From: Chryseobacterium oncorhynchi
GTDB lineage: Bacteria; Bacteroidota; Bacteroidia; Flavobacteriales; Weeksellaceae
Length of the DNA: 64,000 nucleotides
Direction of reading: 5' to 3'
NCBI RefSeq assembly: GCF_002899895.1
Contig: NZ_PPEI02000004.1
Span: forward strand, 310,001 to 374,000
The translations under genes and the position numbers were made by a program. Below are positions 36,561 to 45,922 of the stretch, one piece after another. The stretch's first letter is position 1; each line of letters starts with the position of its first letter. The notes under the pieces were generated by a model that saw only the letters and a program-made list of their open reading frames with translations, had not been told where the DNA came from and did no database searches.

Positions 36561-37223
36561 TTATTGAGTTACAAAATGAAAAACTGCAACGATGATAAAT
36601 CCTGCAGGAATAAGGATTGAATACCATTTCCCAAAAGCCTTAATTACCGGTGTATACTTTGGATGTCTTGCTCCAATTGACTGGAATGAAGACTGGAATC
36701 CGTGAGCCAGGTGTAATCCCAATAATACAAAAGAGATCACATATAAAGCCACTCTCCAAAGATCAGCAAACTTCTCATGAAGCTCCGGCCAGAAACGTTC
36801 TGCATCAGGAGCTGTACCATCAACATACTTGTAAGTGATTTCATGTAGCCAGAAATCATATAAGTGAAGCGCCAAGAAAGCTAGCACAACAGCTCCAGAA
36901 ATAATCATATTTCTAGACATCCATGAAGAATTCACAGAAGCATTGTTGGATGCATACTTTACCGGACGTGCTTTATTATTCTTAATCTCCAGTACAAATC
37001 CCATCGCGAAATGGAAAATTACTGCAAAACCAAGAATAGGCTGCATTAAGAACTGCACAAAAGGATTATAGCCCATGAAGTCAGATGCTGTATTGAAAGC
37101 ATCCCTGTTCAGGACTGATAACAAATTGGTTGTCAAATGCAGTATAAGAAAAATCAGCAAAAACATAGCTGATAATGCCATAGCGTATTTTCTACCTATC
37201 GTAGAACTCGTTAAACCTGCCAT
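36561..37223 (-). CDS. sdhC: Succinate dehydrogenase cytochrome b subunit
   Basis: Single membrane anchor of complex II, 220 residues with five hydrophobic segments. Histidines that could bind two haems occur in FLILHLTTNLL, FHFAMGFVLE, FLALHLYDFW and LLGLHLAHGFQ. There is no sdhD, as expected for the diheme single-anchor type. First gene of the operon, with a palindrome and promoter box upstream. Confidence 0.95.
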   Translation of the reverse strand: MAGLTSSTIGRKYAMALSAMFLLIFLILHLTTNLLSVLNRDAFNTASDFMGYNPFVQFLMQPILGFAVIFHFAMGFVLEIKNNKARPVKYASNNASVNSSWMSRNMIISGAVVLAFLALHLYDFWLHEITYKYVDGTAPDAERFWPELHEKFADLWRVALYVISFVLLGLHLAHGFQSSFQSIGARHPKYTPVIKAFGKWYSILIPAGFIIVAVFHFVTQ

Positions 37224-37247
37224 ATAAGTTTAAATTTGAATTTCCCA

Positions 37248-37292
37248 CAAAATTAAGAAATGTTAACAATATCGAAAAGTGAGAAATCTCAC
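37248..37292 (-). promoter_or_regulatory. sdhCAB promoter box with a CRP-like palindrome
   Basis: On the minus strand TAATTTTG (37248-37255) fits TAnnTTTG. Centred 34 bp upstream, 37279-37292 reads GTGAGAAATCTCAC, a perfect 14-bp palindrome of the form GTGA-N6-TCAC typical of CRP-family sites. The spacing corresponds to a class II activator position near -41.5. Confidence 0.5.
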
Positions 37293-37370
37293 AATTAGGC
37301 AGTTTGTAATCTTTCTAAATAAGATCGTAGCATATTATAAAATAAAGGAAAATAAAAAAAAGAGAAAATC

Positions 37371-39149
37371 TTATTTTATTTCGTAGATATGATCTCTGAA
37401 AACTATTTTTTGAGCCGCCGGAGGAATTATTTTTATTTCAAAATGATCTATTCTTCTTGAGGAGCAATAAGGAGCAACAATAAACCGTGAAACCTTTTCC
37501 TGGTCTGTCATATACGGAATCCAAAAACAGACTTTATTTCCCTTTTTTAGAGAAACAATTTTACTTTTATTAAAGGTATGCAGCAGTATTTCTTCTTTTT
37601 GATTTTCAAAAATATCAGATCCCGTTCTTATCATGAAAAAGAGCAAACCAGCCATTGTCAATTTCATGCTATTTTTAAAATTAAATTTTAAAATCATTGG
37701 TCTTAGCAAATATACGATCACTAATACAGTCAATACTTCGATAAGATTCATCGGAATATTTTTAATAAATAATAAATCTACCTCCGCAAACCAGTGAATC
37801 CCCCTCAATAAAATCTGAATAATAAAGTCGTACACTTTATCAATAAATATAAAATTAATTCCAAGGGTAACAAGAGTTGTCATCAGAAATGAGAAGACAA
37901 TAATTACTTCCGAAAAAGGAACTATGATAAAGTTAGCAATGATGGAAACAAAGGAAAACTGATGAAAATAATACAAAACCAAAGGTAGCGTCGCCAACTG
38001 TGCAGAAATAGATATTGTGATTGTATTAAAAAACAGTTTTTTCAAATAATGATCTTGTCTCGGAAAATATTTTAGCAGCGGCTGATTTAACCAAAATATT
38101 CCCAGCACTGCAGCAAAGCTAAGTTGAAATCCGACATCAAAAAGCTGCTGGGTATCCAAAATCAGAATCACAAATACAGATAACGCCAAAGAATGAAGCA
38201 AATCTGGTTTTCTCTGAAGCAATACAAAGATAAAATAAACACTCAGCATGATACAGGACCTCAACACTGAATTTCCAAAGCCAATGAAAGCAGCAAACAA
38301 CCAAATGAATCCCAAGCTTACTATAACAGCATATTTTCTGAACTGTAAAGGGGTAAACCGAACTATCAGAAAGTAAAAGATCCCGAAGATGACAACGATA
38401 TGAGTTCCTGAAATAGCCAAAAAATGTACTAATCCTGATCTGTTGAAGTCCTGTACTGTATTTGCATCCATTTCCGTTCTGTCTGCCAGAATAATTCCTT
38501 TTAAAAACTCTCTGGTCTTTCCGGACATTTCTGCTTTATCAATTTCCCTCAAAACATCGAGCCTATGTTGTTTTATATGATCTGTAAAACTCATATCCTT
38601 TCGTTCTACAGAAAGTATTTCCTTTGAAAAATAGATCTGATATTCAATGTTTTTTCTTTTCAAATAACGAGCATAATCAAACTGAAAATCATATTGTGGA
38701 GGCTTGGGCTTCGTGATATAGGCTTCTGATTTATAATAATGTGTAAAATCCAATTCCTTACTATCTTTTGGAAGATAAAGTACAGCGTTAAAGTTCATAG
38801 ATCCTGTTTGTACTTCCCCCTCATATTTTCGATATTTTTCTGTAGAATTTAATTTTTGGGAAATTTTAAAAGTAACTGTTTCTTTCTTTTTTACAGGCAC
38901 TTCCACTGGGGTGGAAAAAGTATTAGAAAAATGAATTATGATACCTATTCCAAAAAATAGCAATCCTAGCAAAATAGCTCTGACCTTATGTAAAAAATAA
39001 GATTGAAAAAATATTGAGATTAAGATACTGAGACTAATGAAACCTACTCCATACACTGCATTTTTCTCCAACAAGATTTTGTCCTGAAAAAAGATCCCAA
39101 GAATAAAGCATATGGCTAAAATAAGGAGAGGTTGTCTATTCAAATTCAA
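37371..39149 (-). CDS. comEC: ComEC/Rec2 family DNA-uptake channel protein
   Basis: Inner-membrane channel for single-stranded DNA in natural transformation. Of 592 residues, the N-terminal hydrophobic pair and DUF4131 region (about 1-170) are followed by the Competence domain with LVHFLAISGTHIVVIFG and about eight membrane helices. The C-terminus stops soon after the membrane domain, so the metallo-beta-lactamase domain of Gram-positive ComEC is absent. Whether the cell is transformable cannot be told from this gene alone. Confidence 0.85.
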   Translation of the reverse strand: MNLNRQPLLILAICFILGIFFQDKILLEKNAVYGVGFISLSILISIFFQSYFLHKVRAILLGLLFFGIGIIIHFSNTFSTPVEVPVKKKETVTFKISQKLNSTEKYRKYEGEVQTGSMNFNAVLYLPKDSKELDFTHYYKSEAYITKPKPPQYDFQFDYARYLKRKNIEYQIYFSKEILSVERKDMSFTDHIKQHRLDVLREIDKAEMSGKTREFLKGIILADRTEMDANTVQDFNRSGLVHFLAISGTHIVVIFGIFYFLIVRFTPLQFRKYAVIVSLGFIWLFAAFIGFGNSVLRSCIMLSVYFIFVLLQRKPDLLHSLALSVFVILILDTQQLFDVGFQLSFAAVLGIFWLNQPLLKYFPRQDHYLKKLFFNTITISISAQLATLPLVLYYFHQFSFVSIIANFIIVPFSEVIIVFSFLMTTLVTLGINFIFIDKVYDFIIQILLRGIHWFAEVDLLFIKNIPMNLIEVLTVLVIVYLLRPMILKFNFKNSMKLTMAGLLFFMIRTGSDIFENQKEEILLHTFNKSKIVSLKKGNKVCFWIPYMTDQEKVSRFIVAPYCSSRRIDHFEIKIIPPAAQKIVFRDHIYEIK

Positions 39150-39295
39150 TTAATTACAACTCCAAAATAGGAAATTAATCAATTGAATATTAGCTCTATA
39201 ATTACTAAATAGACGTATAGGTTTTTATTAAAAAGAGCAATAGAACGCTTATTTTTTTGCTTAAAAAAATAAGGTTTACAATAAAAAATTCAAAT

Positions 39296-40396
39296 TTATT
39301 TAGTTTTCAAAAATTTATCGGTCAATTGCTTAGTTTCTTTAATGTAAAACCATGGATCACTACCATAATCTTCATAGGTGAAATTTCCTGCCTTTTTAGG
39401 AGTAGCAGGTTCTATTTGTGTTCCTTCATGCCATTCATTAAATGAAGTAATCCCAATAAACTCCGGATTTACTTTTATAGCAGCATCAAACATCTTTTCG
39501 TAGTACTTACCATTATCCCTGCTTTTGAAATTGGCTTCATTCCACGGTCTTATTCTTGTATCAGAGTATCCTGGGCCTACACAAGGTATGAAAATAAGAT
39601 GATGCTCTTTTGCATAGGTGGAAAGGAAATCCCAATTAGAGGTAGTGCTGCCAAAAACAAATCCTTCGCTGGCAAAATAGGTATAAAAACCATCAAAACC
39701 GGCTTTATCAAAAAAAGCAGAATCATTTTTCTCTACCCATAATCCAATGTAAAGAGCGTCTAGTTCTGTATTTCGAACTGTTTTCTCTCCATCTTTGGAC
39801 AAAAGTTTCGACCATTCTTCCGGAGCAATTTTATAACTGTCATATACGTAGTAAAGAGGCTTTCCATCCTTTTTGTAAAAAGCGGGGTGCTTAGAATAAG
39901 TCTTTACAAGGTAAGAAAGCTGATCCCGAAGCTCCGTAATATTTTTATAAAATGGCTCTATATGAAAAGCTATTTTTAAATTGAAGCGATCTGCAATATC
40001 CAGATAGTTTTTCACACTTTTATCTGTAAAGGAATCTTTACCTAACCAACTTAAAATAACTACACCAACTCCTGCCTCTTTCATCATCTTCATATGCTTT
40101 TTAATGATTTTCACATCGCTGGAGCTATAGTTACCTAAAGCCGGATAAAAATTGGCACCAATATCATCACCTCCTTTGTAATGCCCCAGGTTATTCCACT
40201 TGGGATTACTCCAATGAGGGATTATTTCATGGTTCCAATGCTGTAAACTTCCATCCGTCGACTGGTTTCCGTACCAGCCATAGTAAAAGATCTGAACCTT
40301 ATCTCTTGAGCTGTTTTGCTGTGCAAAACTATTTGAGAAAAAAAACGTACAAACAATGAATAACAAAAGATTTTTAAAACAATTCATTTTTAACAA
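39296..40396 (-). CDS. Glycoside hydrolase family 99-like protein (endo-alpha-mannosidase type)
   Basis: 366 residues (363 if Met4 is used) with a signal peptide ending SNSFAQ. The barrel carries family hallmarks: FYYGWYGN, the GANFYPALGNYSS segment, GVGVVILSWLG, AFHIEPFYKN and, near the C-terminus, TSFNEWHEGTQIEPA, whose two glutamates (321 and 324) match the spacing of the GH99 catalytic pair. GH99 enzymes cleave alpha-mannosides internally. No SusCD or sulfatase genes adjoin, so the substrate remains open. Confidence 0.85.
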   Translation of the reverse strand: MLKMNCFKNLLLFIVCTFFFSNSFAQQNSSRDKVQIFYYGWYGNQSTDGSLQHWNHEIIPHWSNPKWNNLGHYKGGDDIGANFYPALGNYSSSDVKIIKKHMKMMKEAGVGVVILSWLGKDSFTDKSVKNYLDIADRFNLKIAFHIEPFYKNITELRDQLSYLVKTYSKHPAFYKKDGKPLYYVYDSYKIAPEEWSKLLSKDGEKTVRNTELDALYIGLWVEKNDSAFFDKAGFDGFYTYFASEGFVFGSTTSNWDFLSTYAKEHHLIFIPCVGPGYSDTRIRPWNEANFKSRDNGKYYEKMFDAAIKVNPEFIGITSFNEWHEGTQIEPATPKKAGNFTYEDYGSDPWFYIKETKQLTDKFLKTK

Positions 40397-40426
40397 AGTA
40401 ATTTAAGTTCTCACAAAAAGATAATT

Positions 40427-41530
40427 TTAAACGCTCAAAATCACATCAGCAGCATGATCACTGGCTCCTTTACCACCAAGCTTTTCTCTCAAAAGGCTAT
40501 AGTCATTCAGGACCTGATCTCTTTTTGCTCCGTCCAGGATTTTTTTAAGCTCATCTACAAGGTTTTTGGTATTCAAGTCATTTTGAATCAACTCCTTTAC
40601 CACCTCTCTGTCCATAATCAGATTAACCAGAGAAATGTAATTGATATTTTTCACCAATCTTTTGGCAATAGCATAGGAGATTTTACTTCCACGGTAGCAA
40701 ACCACTTCAGGAATATTCAGTAAAGCGGTCTCCAAAGTGGCAGTTCCGGAAGTAACCAGAGCTGCTTTTGAGCACCTCAACAAATCATATGTTTTATTGG
40801 ACACAAAGTGAACACTATCATCCACATATTTTTGGTAAAATTCTTTGGGAAGACTTGGAGCGCCGGCAATCACAAATTGATAATTTTTAAAATGCGGCCT
40901 TACGGAAAGCATTATTTCAAGCATCTTTTCAACTTCCTGTTTTCTGGAACCCGGTAAAAGTGCAATAATTTCTTTTTCATTCAATCCGTGTTCTTCCTTA
41001 AATTTTTCAATACTGATTTCCTTTAAGTCAGAAATAGCATCCAGTAAAGGATGGCCTACAAAATGGGAATGTACCCCATGTTTTCTATAAAAATCTTCTT
41101 CAAATGGAAGAATGACCATCATTTCATCCACATATTTCTTGATGATTTCTACTCTACCCTCTTTCCACGCCCAAAGCTGTGGAGAAATATAATAAATCAC
41201 CTTAATGCCAAGCTCTTTGGCAAATCTGGCAATTCTTAAATTAAAACCAGGATAGTCTACCAAGATCAAAACATCTGGTTTATTTTGAATAATATCTTCT
41301 TTACAAAATTTAATATTGTTCAAAATGGTTCTTAGGTTCATCACCACTTCCAAAAAACCCATAAAAGCAAGATCACGGTAATGCTTTACCAACGTTCCGC
41401 CCTGAGCTGTCATAAGGTCTCCACCCCAGAATCTAAATTCTGCATTTGGATCCTTGTGTTTTAAGGCTTTCATTAAATTACTTCCATGCAAATCACCGGA
41501 AGCTTCTCCTGCAATAATGTAATATTTCAT
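40427..41530 (-). CDS. lpxB: Lipid-A-disaccharide synthase
   Basis: GT19 glycosyltransferase joining UDP-diacylglucosamine and lipid X in lipid A synthesis at the inner membrane. It has 367 residues, starting MKYYIIAGEASGDLHGSNL. Conserved stretches are FMGFLEVVMNL, YYISPQLWAWKEGRV, FVGHPLLDAI, LLPGSRKQEVE and the sugar-nucleotide region VTSGTATLETALLNIPEVV. Normal length. Confidence 0.95.
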   Translation of the reverse strand: MKYYIIAGEASGDLHGSNLMKALKHKDPNAEFRFWGGDLMTAQGGTLVKHYRDLAFMGFLEVVMNLRTILNNIKFCKEDIIQNKPDVLILVDYPGFNLRIARFAKELGIKVIYYISPQLWAWKEGRVEIIKKYVDEMMVILPFEEDFYRKHGVHSHFVGHPLLDAISDLKEISIEKFKEEHGLNEKEIIALLPGSRKQEVEKMLEIMLSVRPHFKNYQFVIAGAPSLPKEFYQKYVDDSVHFVSNKTYDLLRCSKAALVTSGTATLETALLNIPEVVCYRGSKISYAIAKRLVKNINYISLVNLIMDREVVKELIQNDLNTKNLVDELKKILDGAKRDQVLNDYSLLREKLGGKGASDHAADVILSV

Positions 41531-41687
41531 TTCCTCCGAAATCTTTGTTGTTTGTTTTTAATGACCATCAGAAACATCCCAATACTTTCATTGTTGGATC
41601 ATGGGTGGCCTCTATGGTAAGGATAGAGAACAAATTAAAATATATATTGATCTTAATTCGTAAATTTGTTCAAAGATAATGATAAAA

Positions 41688-42197
41688 ATGTCAGAAGAAT
41701 TTGAAATCCGAAATAAAGTTGCTGAGAGCGGCCTTGTAAATTTTGATCTTTCTACTCTCCTTCCAAAGGGTGAAAGAAAAGGTATTGATCTTAAGGATTT
41801 TCTTTTTCAGGAAATGATCCTGAAAGAAAAAGATTTCCGTGAAAAGGTAGAAGCAATCAATATTGAGGAATACAGTGACTGTTATGTGTACATCTATAAT
41901 TCTGTGGACACAATTATTCCGCTTTGGGCCTATTTTGTACTAACAGCAAAGATTACTGATGTTACCAAAAAAATAGTATTCGGAAACCGTGAAGATCTTG
42001 AAGTTCTTTTGATGCACAATGCCATCCAGACTTATGATTTTGAAGACATGAGAGGAAAAAGAGTTTTGGTAAAAGGATGTTCGGATAAAGAAATTCCTGA
42101 AAACGCATATATAGAGCTGGTAGAACAGCTAAAACCTCTGGTAAAATCTCTGATGTTTGGAGAGGCCTGCTCCAATGTTCCAATTGTAAAGAACTAA
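41688..42197 (+). CDS. DUF2480 family protein
   Basis: Cytosolic protein of unknown function common in Bacteroidota. From ATG 41688 it has 169 residues; ATG 41679 would add three. Family hallmarks are VNFDLSTLLPKGERKGIDLKDFLF, split here as NFDLSTLLPKGER and DLKDFLFQEMILKEKDFRE, then VDTIIPLWAYFVLTA and a C-terminal GEACSNVPIVK. It is divergent from lpxB and 2 bp before the next membrane-protein gene. Confidence 0.88.
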   Translation: MSEEFEIRNKVAESGLVNFDLSTLLPKGERKGIDLKDFLFQEMILKEKDFREKVEAINIEEYSDCYVYIYNSVDTIIPLWAYFVLTAKITDVTKKIVFGNREDLEVLLMHNAIQTYDFEDMRGKRVLVKGCSDKEIPENAYIELVEQLKPLVKSLMFGEACSNVPIVKN

Positions 42198-42199
42198 GA

Positions 42200-43459
42200 A
42201 TGAAGAGATATCTATCTGCTATAGTTTTATTTTTTATTTTTTTAGTCATTTATTATATCGGGAGTTTTACAAGAATTCCTTTTGCAGATTGTGTAGGATT
42301 TGTTCTCTCTGTAGAAAATGGTGAGTTTGAAACCACAGCTACGGCTACCAGTCATTTTTTATATACCAACACTGCTATTTTAATTAAAAACCTGATAGGC
42401 CTTAATGCTATTGAAGCCAGTAGGTTTCTTGTTGTTACTTCAGGCGCAGCAACGGTTTCTATTATTTATCTTACTGTAAAAAGTATTGCAAAGACAGAAT
42501 GGACCGCCATTACGGCAGCTATTGTCTTTGGTTTCAGTTTTTCTTTTTGGAGGAATGCTGAAATTGTGGAAGTATACACCTACAATTCTTTATGGGTAAG
42601 TCTTTTTTTCTTTTCTATGACAAAAGTCTTTACTGAAAAGAAAAACGTACATATTATACTGAGTAGTTTGTTTCTGGGGATCAGTCTTTGGGTGCACATT
42701 CAAAACATTTTGATGATTCCTGCTTTGCTTCTTTTTTTATTTTATTTCAAAGAAGAAAAAAGATATGTGTATTCGTCGCTTGCTCTTTTTATAATATTAT
42801 TTTCATCCTTGTTTATTCTAAATATTGCACAGGGATTGCCTTTTAAATCTCCCTACTCTTCAGATCAGGGAACCTGGGTTCAGGATTCATTGAAACAGAC
42901 TCCCGGACAATTGATAAAAGACTTGCTTTTATCTTTTACCTACCTCATCTATAACTTCAATGTTTTTATATTTTTCGGAGTGGCGGGAATCGCTTTACTA
43001 TACCGCTTAAATAAGAAAATGTTTTATGTATTCTTTACTTCTGCTCTCTTAGTATATGGTTTCTCCACTTTCTATATTGTTTCTGATAATTACGTATTCT
43101 TTATCCCTTTCAATATCATTTTTGCGCTTTCCATCGGATATGGATTGTCTTCAGCAAAATATGCTTCATTCAAAAAGGGTTCATGGATTTGTCTGTTTAT
43201 TCCCTTAGGATATGTTCTCTGCTACAATATTGCAATTTCTACAGAAAAAGGAAAGGAAGCCCATGCATTTAAAAAGTATAAGGGGGGCCTGAACTATTAC
43301 TTACTTCCATGGATGAACAACAATGCAGGCATCCTTGAATTTACTATTGATAAAAAAACTGCTCCTGAACCTATCCATTGGATGACTTTCAGTGCTCTGG
43401 AATACATAAAGGTCTTAAAAAGCAAAGGTTATACTGAAGAGCAGATCCGAAAACTTTAA
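42200..43459 (+). CDS. DUF2723-type membrane protein (GT-C glycosyltransferase-like)
   Basis: 419 residues with about ten membrane helices. The first loop has RIPFADCVGFVLSVENGEFE and a later one FSFWRNAEIVEVYTYNSLW, both typical of DUF2723 proteins, which resemble protein O-mannosyltransferases. The gene is shorter than many Bacteroidota members, which carry a long C-terminal extension. It starts 2 bp after the DUF2480 stop, so they are co-transcribed. Substrate unknown. Confidence 0.82.
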   Translation: MKRYLSAIVLFFIFLVIYYIGSFTRIPFADCVGFVLSVENGEFETTATATSHFLYTNTAILIKNLIGLNAIEASRFLVVTSGAATVSIIYLTVKSIAKTEWTAITAAIVFGFSFSFWRNAEIVEVYTYNSLWVSLFFFSMTKVFTEKKNVHIILSSLFLGISLWVHIQNILMIPALLLFLFYFKEEKRYVYSSLALFIILFSSLFILNIAQGLPFKSPYSSDQGTWVQDSLKQTPGQLIKDLLLSFTYLIYNFNVFIFFGVAGIALLYRLNKKMFYVFFTSALLVYGFSTFYIVSDNYVFFIPFNIIFALSIGYGLSSAKYASFKKGSWICLFIPLGYVLCYNIAISTEKGKEAHAFKKYKGGLNYYLLPWMNNNAGILEFTIDKKTAPEPIHWMTFSALEYIKVLKSKGYTEEQIRKL

Positions 43460-43542
43460 CAATAATTATGAATCCAAAATATTTTAGGAGGCATATTTTT
43501 TGATAACTTTGGTTCAGTTAATACTTTAAACAAACACAAACA

Positions 43543-44196
43543 ATGAGCTTAATTGACCTACTTACAGGGAACACTAGCAGCCAGGTTGCAGAACAGGCTG
43601 AAAACAAATTCGGAATCAATAGAAATCAAGTAATTGCTCTATTGGCCGTTGCTACCCCTCTTATCATTTCTTATCTTAGAAATAAATCACAAGATGCAAA
43701 AGAAGCAGAAGCTTTAAACAGCGCTCTTGATAAAGACCATAATGGAAGTATCTTAAATGATCCTTCACAAATTGAAGCAAGACAAGCAGAAGGCGGATCT
43801 ATCCTTGACCATATTTTTGGCGGACAAAAAAGTACTGTAGAAAACCAGTTATCACAAAATACTGGAATTTCAATAGATAAAATCGGACCTATTCTTGCCA
43901 TGTTGGCACCAGTAGTAATGGGATATATTGGTCAACAAAAACAGCAAAGTAATGTTGGAGCAGGAGGTTTAGGAGATCTTTTAGGAGGAATCCTTGGAAA
44001 TGCTTCCAGCCAGGCACAAACTCAACAATCTAATCCTTTAAATGACATTCTTGGAAGTGTTCTGGGTGGTGGACAATCTCAATCATCAGGTAACCCTTTG
44101 AATGATATATTAGGAAGCGTACTTGGCGGTGGTGGAAATCAACAGCAACAAGGAGGCGGACTAGGAGGTATCCTGGGAAATATTTTTGGAAAATAA
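43543..44196 (+). CDS. DUF937 domain protein with Gly/Gln-rich tail
   Basis: 217 residues. The DUF937 part (about 1-135) has two alanine/leucine-rich helical repeats with VIALLAVATPLIISYL and IGPILAMLAPVVMGYIG. The tail contains repeated NPLNDILGSVLGGG units (three copies, the third ending in GGNQQQQ) and ends GGLGGILGNIFGK. No signal peptide is evident. Function unknown; the tail suggests self-association or low-complexity behaviour (inference). Confidence 0.82.
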   Translation: MSLIDLLTGNTSSQVAEQAENKFGINRNQVIALLAVATPLIISYLRNKSQDAKEAEALNSALDKDHNGSILNDPSQIEARQAEGGSILDHIFGGQKSTVENQLSQNTGISIDKIGPILAMLAPVVMGYIGQQKQQSNVGAGGLGDLLGGILGNASSQAQTQQSNPLNDILGSVLGGGQSQSSGNPLNDILGSVLGGGGNQQQQGGGLGGILGNIFGK

Positions 44197-44215
44197 TTAA
44201 TTTAATTTTTAATAG

Positions 44216-44250
44216 AAAAAGACCAAAGAGTTATTCTTTGGTCTTTTTTA
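44216..44250. terminator. Bidirectional terminator between the DUF937 gene and thx
   Basis: The stem AAAAGACCAAAGA/TCTTTGGTCTTTT is flanked by A- and T-runs and stands between converging genes. Confidence 0.85.
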
Positions 44251-44256
44251 TTGTTC

Positions 44257-44376
44257 TTACTTTTTAGACTTCTCTTCTACTGCTACAACAGATTTTGAAG
44301 TCTTTTTAGGTCTTCTTTTTCCATAACTTCCGGAATTGATCTTACCTCTTCTCGATTTTTTGTCTCCTTTTCCCAT
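44257..44376 (-). CDS. 30S ribosomal protein Thx (bTHX) family, 39 residues
   Basis: A very short, highly basic ORF reading MGKGDKKSRRGKINSGSY, then GKRRPKKTSKSVVAVEEKSKK and TAA. The MGKGDKKSRRGKI start is the hallmark of ribosomal protein Thx, which sits in the head of the 30S subunit in Thermus and has homologues in Bacteroidota. The stop lies 6 bp from the bidirectional terminator. Too short for standard ORF cut-offs. Confidence 0.88.
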   Translation of the reverse strand: MGKGDKKSRRGKINSGSYGKRRPKKTSKSVVAVEEKSKK

Positions 44377-44501
44377 AGTAATACATATTTGTTGTTACTA
44401 CGAATTTAGGAAACATCATTTTAAAATACAATGAATTAAGCTGTTAAAGTTTTATAAATTAAGTGAAAATTTGTTCCAAATCATCTTTCCAGCAATCCCT
44501 T

Positions 44502-45896
44502 TTAAACCTTTATCGTTTTCCATTTTCCTCTTTTAAATAAAATAAAAGCAAAGATGGTAATCAGGGTTTCAGCTGCCGGAATTGAGATAAAAACTCCTTT
44601 GGGCCCCATTTCCATATATTTTGCAAGAAAATAAGCTAAGGGAATCTGAAACAGCCAGAATCCAAAAAGATTGACCCATGTAGGCGTCCATGTATCTCCT
44701 GCTCCATTGAAAGCATTAATCATCACCATTCCAACTCCATAAAAAACAAAACCAACGCTCATAATATGAAGTGCATTCTTAGCAAAATCTTTTATCTCGG
44801 CTTCCTTAGTGAAAAAGCCAACTAAAAAGTTACCAAAAAAAATAAATATTAAGCTTACAATCAACATGAAAACCACATTATACTTCACCGTCTTCATCAC
44901 AGATTGCTCTGCTCGTAGCATTTCATTGGCCCCCATATTCTGTCCTACCAATGTAGAAGCTGCATTACTTAATCCCCAAGCGGGAAGTATAAAGAACATC
45001 ATTAATCTTAATGCAGTCTGATAGCCTGCCGAAGCATTTTCACCTCCTGTAGTCGCTACCAGCTCAGCAAGAAAAATCCAGCTGCATGAAGCAATCACAA
45101 ACTGAAAAATTCCGGGAGTTGCAATTTTGATGATGGATCCAATCAAATCATACTTGGGTTTAAAATAATCAAGTTTAATCCGAATCTGCGTATCTGCTAC
45201 TAAAAGGTGGTACAGTTGATAAATTACCCCTATGCTTCTACCTATTGTTGTTGCCAGTGCCGCACCCGTAAGTCCCAAAGCTGGAATAGGCCCCAATCCT
45301 TTTATCAAAACAGGACAAAGGATAATGTTCGCAATATTAGCGATCCATAAACTTTTCATGGCAATCATCGCATTTCCTGCCCCTCTAAAAATACCATTGA
45401 TGAGAAATAAAAGCATTATAATTGTACTGCTACCCATCATAATCCTTGTAAAGTCTTTTCCATAAGCAGCGGCTTCAGGCTTCGATCCCATAAGAATCAG
45501 GATTTCCTCGGCATAGATTACTCCGAATAAACTTAAAACAAAGGTCACGGCAAATGAAACCATCAGAACCTGTGCTGCACTTCTGGATGCTTGTTCCGGA
45601 TTTTTTTCACCAATTCTTCTTGCCACCAAAGCAGTTGCAGCCATACTCATCCCAATGGCAATAGAATACATAATGGAAAGTACAGATTCAGTAAGCCCCA
45701 CCGTCTGAATAGCAAAGCCACTCTCTTTCAGATGTCCTACAAAATAGAGATCAACTAAGGCAAATACTGATTCCATAGCCATTTCCAACATCATTGGAAT
45801 CGCTAATAGAAGAACAGCACTTCTAATATTAACCTTTGTAAAATCGGTTTCTTCTCCGCTAAAGGCTTTTTTCAAAAAGTCAACATATTTTGTCAT
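44502..45896 (-). CDS. MATE family efflux transporter
   Basis: Na+- or H+-coupled multidrug exporter, 464 residues, with about twelve membrane helices in two homologous halves. The pattern matches NorM/DinF-type members: AIPMMLEMAMESVFALVDLYFVG at the first helix (split as AIPMMLEMAMESV and FALVDLYFVGHL) and VGQNMGANEMLRAEQS after the second half begins. Upstream lies a promoter box and the putative Crp/Fnr operator shared with purA and the Crp-type gene. Confidence 0.92.
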   Translation of the reverse strand: MTKYVDFLKKAFSGEETDFTKVNIRSAVLLLAIPMMLEMAMESVFALVDLYFVGHLKESGFAIQTVGLTESVLSIMYSIAIGMSMAATALVARRIGEKNPEQASRSAAQVLMVSFAVTFVLSLFGVIYAEEILILMGSKPEAAAYGKDFTRIMMGSSTIIMLLFLINGIFRGAGNAMIAMKSLWIANIANIILCPVLIKGLGPIPALGLTGAALATTIGRSIGVIYQLYHLLVADTQIRIKLDYFKPKYDLIGSIIKIATPGIFQFVIASCSWIFLAELVATTGGENASAGYQTALRLMMFFILPAWGLSNAASTLVGQNMGANEMLRAEQSVMKTVKYNVVFMLIVSLIFIFFGNFLVGFFTKEAEIKDFAKNALHIMSVGFVFYGVGMVMINAFNGAGDTWTPTWVNLFGFWLFQIPLAYFLAKYMEMGPKGVFISIPAAETLITIFAFILFKRGKWKTIKV

Positions 45897-45922
45897 TTGT
45901 CAATCAATAATTTATATAAATT

